Source: Paraferrimonas sedimenticola (GTDB lineage: Bacteria; Pseudomonadota; Gammaproteobacteria; Enterobacterales; Shewanellaceae). Taken from it: a stretch of DNA of 64,000 nt. Made by a program: the position numbers and the translations under genes. The DNA lies in assembly GCF_002282855.1 (NCBI RefSeq), contig NZ_NRIR01000001.1, positions 186,001 through 250,000 on the forward strand, given 5' to 3'. Below, piece by piece: positions 61,501 to 64,000 of the stretch (positions are counted from its first letter, which is position 1; each line of letters begins with the position of its first letter). The notes under the pieces are model-generated. The model saw only the letters and a list, made by a program, of their open reading frames with translations, had not been told where the DNA came from and made no database searches.

Positions 61501-64000
61501 CCACGTTTGCACCACCGTAATTCCAGCGCGATTGCGGCGATAACCAGATGCCGTACCATGGCCAGTCGTCGCGGGATTTTGTTACCACGCCGCGCCAGCC
61601 CACCAGAGACTGCGCATTGGCCCATAGGCTTAAGCTAAAGTTGTCATTGGCGGTGAATCGCATCTCTGGATCGTCGCTAATTTGTACCCAGTCATTGCTG
61701 CCATCAAAGTAGAGCGCGCCGCCAATGCGGCCCGGCTGCCACTGAGCCCCGAATACATTACCGTGACGATTGTTGCCCGAAATATCATTGGCTTGATTGC
61801 CGCTGGTTTCATCCAACGGCCAGTGGCCGAGCAAGCCCACTTGCGGCGGTGCGGCTAGGTCCACTTCAAAGCTCACTTGGGCGCTGTCGACTGGGTTATT
61901 ACCCGCATCGACCAAGGTCACCACGGCCGAATGGCTGCCTTCACTTAATCCGGTTAAGGTGTAATTGCTGGTACCGGCAGATAACTCGATTATGCTCTGA
62001 GAGTCGAGTTGCAGATGAATGTGGTCGTAGCCCTGCGCATCGCCGCTAAAACTCCACGCCAAATTAACGCTGGTACTGGCAATTCGCGCGCCAAAGCTTG
62101 GCTGAGTAATGGCCACATCTGCCGGTAAATACGGCGTAATGCTAATGTCCACTTGAGCGGGCAGTGACAGTAGACCTGTGTTGTCGGCCACTTGATAGGT
62201 AAAGCTATCCGAGCTGGCACTACCGCCACCGTGTCGATAGCGAATAAGCCCTGTGGTCAGATTCACCGACTCAATCACACCCTCGCCAGGCGCGCTGTCG
62301 ATGCGCAAGCTCGACAAATCCAACCCTTGCGGATCTGAGTCGTTACCCAGCACATTAATATCAACGCTTTGCCCTTGTACCACTTGGGCGGAATCTGGAT
62401 TTACCGTGGGCGGTTGTGGCGTATCAGCCGCGCCTGCGAGTTGCTGAATTTCGGTGTTGTTTAAAGCGCGGCCATACAAACGAATATCGTCCAGATAGCC
62501 CACAAACGGCTCGGATACTGCCAGTGTGCCGCCAAACACTAGGTTTCCTGTGCCATTGCCAGCTCGAGCACTGGCCGAATCAATCAAATCACCATTGAGA
62601 TAAAAACTGCGACTGCCCGCATCGCCATCTTGCACCATAAGCAGATGTTGCCAACCACTTATGGCGGCCATCGCGGGCGTTTCATTGCCACCGTAATTCC
62701 AGCGCTCTCGCGGGGATAGCCAAAAACCGTACCAAGGCCAATCGTCTCGAGACTTGGTGACTATCCCGCGCCAACCTTCGAGGTTTTCGGCGTTTACCCA
62801 GACAGACAAACTAAAGCTGTCATTGGTATCAAACCTAAGATCTATATCGTCAGGCACCTGCACCAGCCCGCCGCCACCATCAAAGTAAAGCGCGCCACCA
62901 ATGCGGCCGTTAGCCCACGCGGCACCGCTAAGCAGTCCGTGACGAGCATTACCCGAGGCGTCATTGACGTTATTGCCACTGCCCTCATCCAGTGGCCAGT
63001 GTCCTAGCAAACCCGCGGTGGGTAGCGGATTGGCTACCAAGGTAAAGCTGGCAGTGCTGGTGTCACTTGGCTCACTACCTTCTTCGTAGGCGCGGGCGGT
63101 CACTGTTGCCGATTGGGTTAGGCTAAAAGCGCCTTGGTAGAGAGGGTCATCCTGAGTTGGCATCTGACCATCGAGCCGATAATGAATATCGCCACTGCCG
63201 CTTAAGGTAACTAGCTGCGAGCCCACAAACGAGCCGCCATTAGGAGTAATGCCGGGTGCTAGTGTTTGTTCGACACTCCCGATGTTCTGTACATTAATGG
63301 TCACGGCGCCGGTATTTGAGATAACCCCCCGACTGTCTTTGACGCTGTAACTAAAGCTATCTTGGCTTCGTGAGGCTCCATTGTGGTTGTAGCGCACTAG
63401 GCCGCCGCCCAGCCAGGTCACCTGACCATCAGCGGGGAGGCTTTCAAACTTCAATGTGGCCAGGTTCAAGCCTTCGCTGGAAACGTCGTTGCCCAACAAA
63501 TTCAAGGTGACAAAGCTGCCCTGGTTTACATTGGCAAAATCTGCGTTTGCCTGTGGTGGATTTAGCTCGGCACAGTTGGGAAATACTGAACTTTCGACCC
63601 TAGTGCTAAGCCCTGCGCCGTCGGTGACCGTCAGTTCCACTCGGTAGTAGTAATCTTCGCCACTGCAGCCCAACGGCGAGAGCTGCACCTGAGCGCTGCA
63701 CTGAGTATCAATGGGGTCTTCGTGAGTGTGATTATCGTGGTGTAATACTGTGCGCCAAGCACAGCTAAGCTCGCTGGTATCGTGCTCTGTGTCGCTAATA
63801 TTGGCGGTAAGATCGACCGTGGTGTTAGACAGCATTGAGTACAAACTGCCGTCCACCGGACTGGTTATACTCACGTTGGGTGGAGTGTTATTTAAGCTGA
63901 TAAGCACCTGAGCTGTGTCCGATGCGCTTGGGGTGCCATCGTCGGTGACAGTAAGAGTGACCGTTACAGCCTCGGGCTCATCAGAGCTGGCGGTAAACGA
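58562..64000 (-). CDS. Giant multidomain secreted protein with three LamG modules (5' end beyond window)
   Basis: The frame is open to the window edge, so the N-terminus and any signal peptide are not visible; 1812 codons are seen. Counting from codon 63907: Ig-like (PPNVSITSPVDGS, about 8-95), cadherin/VCBS-like (FVTLNLLGNDVSSEGL, about 113-208), chitobiase-C-terminal-like (ITPNGGSFVGSQLVTLSG, about 215-290), LamG 1 (GLLGHWPLDEGSG, about 295-490), cadherin-like and Ig-like, LamG 2 (about 690-885), cadherin-like, Ig-like and chitobiase-like, LamG 3 (about 1171-1365), a Gly-Ser linker (GGGGSGGGSGGGSGGG, about 1372), and a C-terminal 400-residue helical domain with RFAFEASVWLRAYV and EDLNHGETDIGFLMLAYDEG. 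That last domain looks like an alpha/alpha-barrel carbohydrate enzyme, but I cannot name its family. Confidence 0.85.
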   Translation of the reverse strand, partial: SFTASSDEPEAVTVTLTVTDDGTPSASDTAQVLISLNNTPPNVSITSPVDGSLYSMLSNTTVDLTANISDTEHDTSELSCAWRTVLHHDNHTHEDPIDTQCSAQVQLSPLGCSGEDYYYRVELTVTDGAGLSTRVESSVFPNCAELNPPQANADFANVNQGSFVTLNLLGNDVSSEGLNLATLKFESLPADGQVTWLGGGLVRYNHNGASRSQDSFSYSVKDSRGVISNTGAVTINVQNIGSVEQTLAPGITPNGGSFVGSQLVTLSGSGDIHYRLDGQMPTQDDPLYQGAFSLTQSATVTARAYEEGSEPSDTSTASFTLVANPLPTAGLLGHWPLDEGSGNNVNDASGNARHGLLSGAAWANGRIGGALYFDGGGGLVQVPDDIDLRFDTNDSFSLSVWVNAENLEGWRGIVTKSRDDWPWYGFWLSPRERWNYGGNETPAMAAISGWQHLLMVQDGDAGSRSFYLNGDLIDSASARAGNGTGNLVFGGTLAVSEPFVGYLDDIRLYGRALNNTEIQQLAGAADTPQPPTVNPDSAQVVQGQSVDINVLGNDSDPQGLDLSSLRIDSAPGEGVIESVNLTTGLIRYRHGGGSASSDSFTYQVADNTGLLSLPAQVDISITPYLPADVAITQPSFGARIASTSVNLAWSFSGDAQGYDHIHLQLDSQSIIELSAGTSNYTLTGLSEGSHSAVVTLVDAGNNPVDSAQVSFEVDLAAPPQVGLLGHWPLDETSGNQANDISGNNRHGNVFGAQWQPGRIGGALYFDGSNDWVQISDDPEMRFTANDNFSLSLWANAQSLVGWRGVVTKSRDDWPWYGIWLSPQSRWNYGGANVAALNASSDWVHLTLVQDGSAGQRRFYIDGALVSTAGARDGNGLGDLVFGAALDVDEYFEGWLDDIRLYSVALSNAEVAALATAADLPQPPQVQGDSASLVQGNTVLIDVLLNDSDPQGLDATSVEIAQTPQFGSVLSIDAITGAITYQHDGSMNFSDSFSYKVADLDGNLSAEALVTISIEQYVPPTVTLSAPLDGQTIASNSVTVSWQISGDTSGFDHLHITLDDNPHITIPDAFSLSYTLLDVSDGPHTLSVQLVSESHQPISNPEAYDEVSFSVDSSAPVILPVVQITPAGGEYVAPVSVALSAQDMPNGSVIRYTLDGSPPDELSDQYTGELLIDADAELRARVILSGQAPGPESSANFSFSEAPDEGLIGYWPLDETSGTTASDASGNNRDGQLFGGSWRAGRIGGGLYFDGNDRVQVSADGSMQFGIADSFTMSVWANAEALDGWRGVVTKSRDDWPWYGIWLSPQGNWSYSGRNLAVLAAQSGWHHLTLVQDGAAGLRHFYLNGELITSSAALAADGEGDLVFGGTLAVSEPFVGTLDEIRLYSRALADDEVAALALNPDAGGGGSGGGSGGGSGGGTRELPSDAPLSDGAGLLDMTGSVVTSQSEWDAQFASAYPSTRPVMDVTNGNDGDRFAFEASVWLRAYVRMSETYNDTKYMDWAVELIDHMFNYTDIARVGRGEIAMATEAYWVAPRFYMNNPTVPVPGWRNFAQNGDSDWQSQILTDAQVLSAVMHVVDSIKRRGLSAYDEKADDFVARAITIMDAHNTSFSTTKRDGVAGSYYQPNNNTTSDDSGLHSHPLPFNHTLAAGYAQILIDKYRSDGGNYADKVAAMWWFFSDKLAPQEDGSCLWKYRFNPTFAESREEDLNHGETDIGFLMLAYDEGIARDNEMMNCIATSLTQNMYLDGEYSFALTGEGVASSFDQVMAGWHWLELRHFDSEVRGQVLSVMQAREQPFAWAGSYLAWANLLALAEP

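Overview
The window is chromosomal DNA of a marine-type gammaproteobacterium outside the Enterobacterales, probably Alteromonadales or a near relative. The evidence is gene content and order: rpsB-tsf divergent from map-glnD-dapD; yqcA-truC-yqcC, csrB, syd and queF in the same neighbourhood as in E. coli but with extra DUF3549, DUF3301, Mpo1-like, GNAT and DUF3192 genes between them; plus trhP, yfhL and ubiT/ubiU/ubiV. No tRNA, rRNA, CRISPR array or intact transposase was seen.

Layout. 1-16.6 kb is housekeeping: translation (tsf, rpsB, map), nitrogen signalling (glnD), lysine/peptidoglycan precursor (dapD), tRNA modification (truC, queF, trhP), Syd, and a GGA-rich regulatory RNA that I call csrB, with a 28-bp palindrome upstream that fits a UvrY/GacA site. 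16.6-31.3 kb is a minus-strand polysaccharide operon. It starts with an SLBB export protein and a Wzz-like protein and ends with a phosphoglycosyl transferase, and includes two oxidoreductase/aminotransferase/acyltransferase sugar cassettes, two GT4 enzymes, a flippase and a polymerase. 31.6-37 kb holds a lipase-like hydrolase, two wecA paralogues, a lipoprotein and galU. 37.3-48.2 kb is a second minus-strand polysaccharide locus with its own flippase, polymerase, five glycosyl/pyruvyl transferases and a UDP-L-QuiNAc/L-FucNAc type pathway; its promoter-proximal half (about 41.5-48.2 kb) is clearly AT-rich. 49.3-52.6 kb holds a ferredoxin and the oxygen-independent ubiquinone genes ubiT, ubiU and ubiV. 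53.3-57.1 kb holds four tandem paralogues of a small outer-membrane beta-barrel, followed by a LysR regulator. 58.6-64 kb is the 3' part of a giant multidomain secreted protein with three laminin-G modules and an unrecognised C-terminal domain.

Two layers cut across the genes. First, at least eight intergenic gaps carry one family of mosaic palindromic elements. Each has ATTCCC...GGGAAT hairpins whose inner stem bases change in a compensating way around a GAAA or TTGA-like loop, an inner spacer, and outward arrays of 20-26 bp half-site repeats. In one place (53981-54220) the array is a perfect 20-bp register that decays with distance from the hairpin. Second, a different short palindrome (AGGGGACTGTCCCCT) sits beside DnaA-box-like TTAYCCACA motifs at two loci. 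The most interesting points are these mosaic elements, the csrB locus with its upstream palindrome, the gene-converted outer-membrane protein family with a shared leader, and two neighbouring Wzx/Wzy-type polysaccharide systems.
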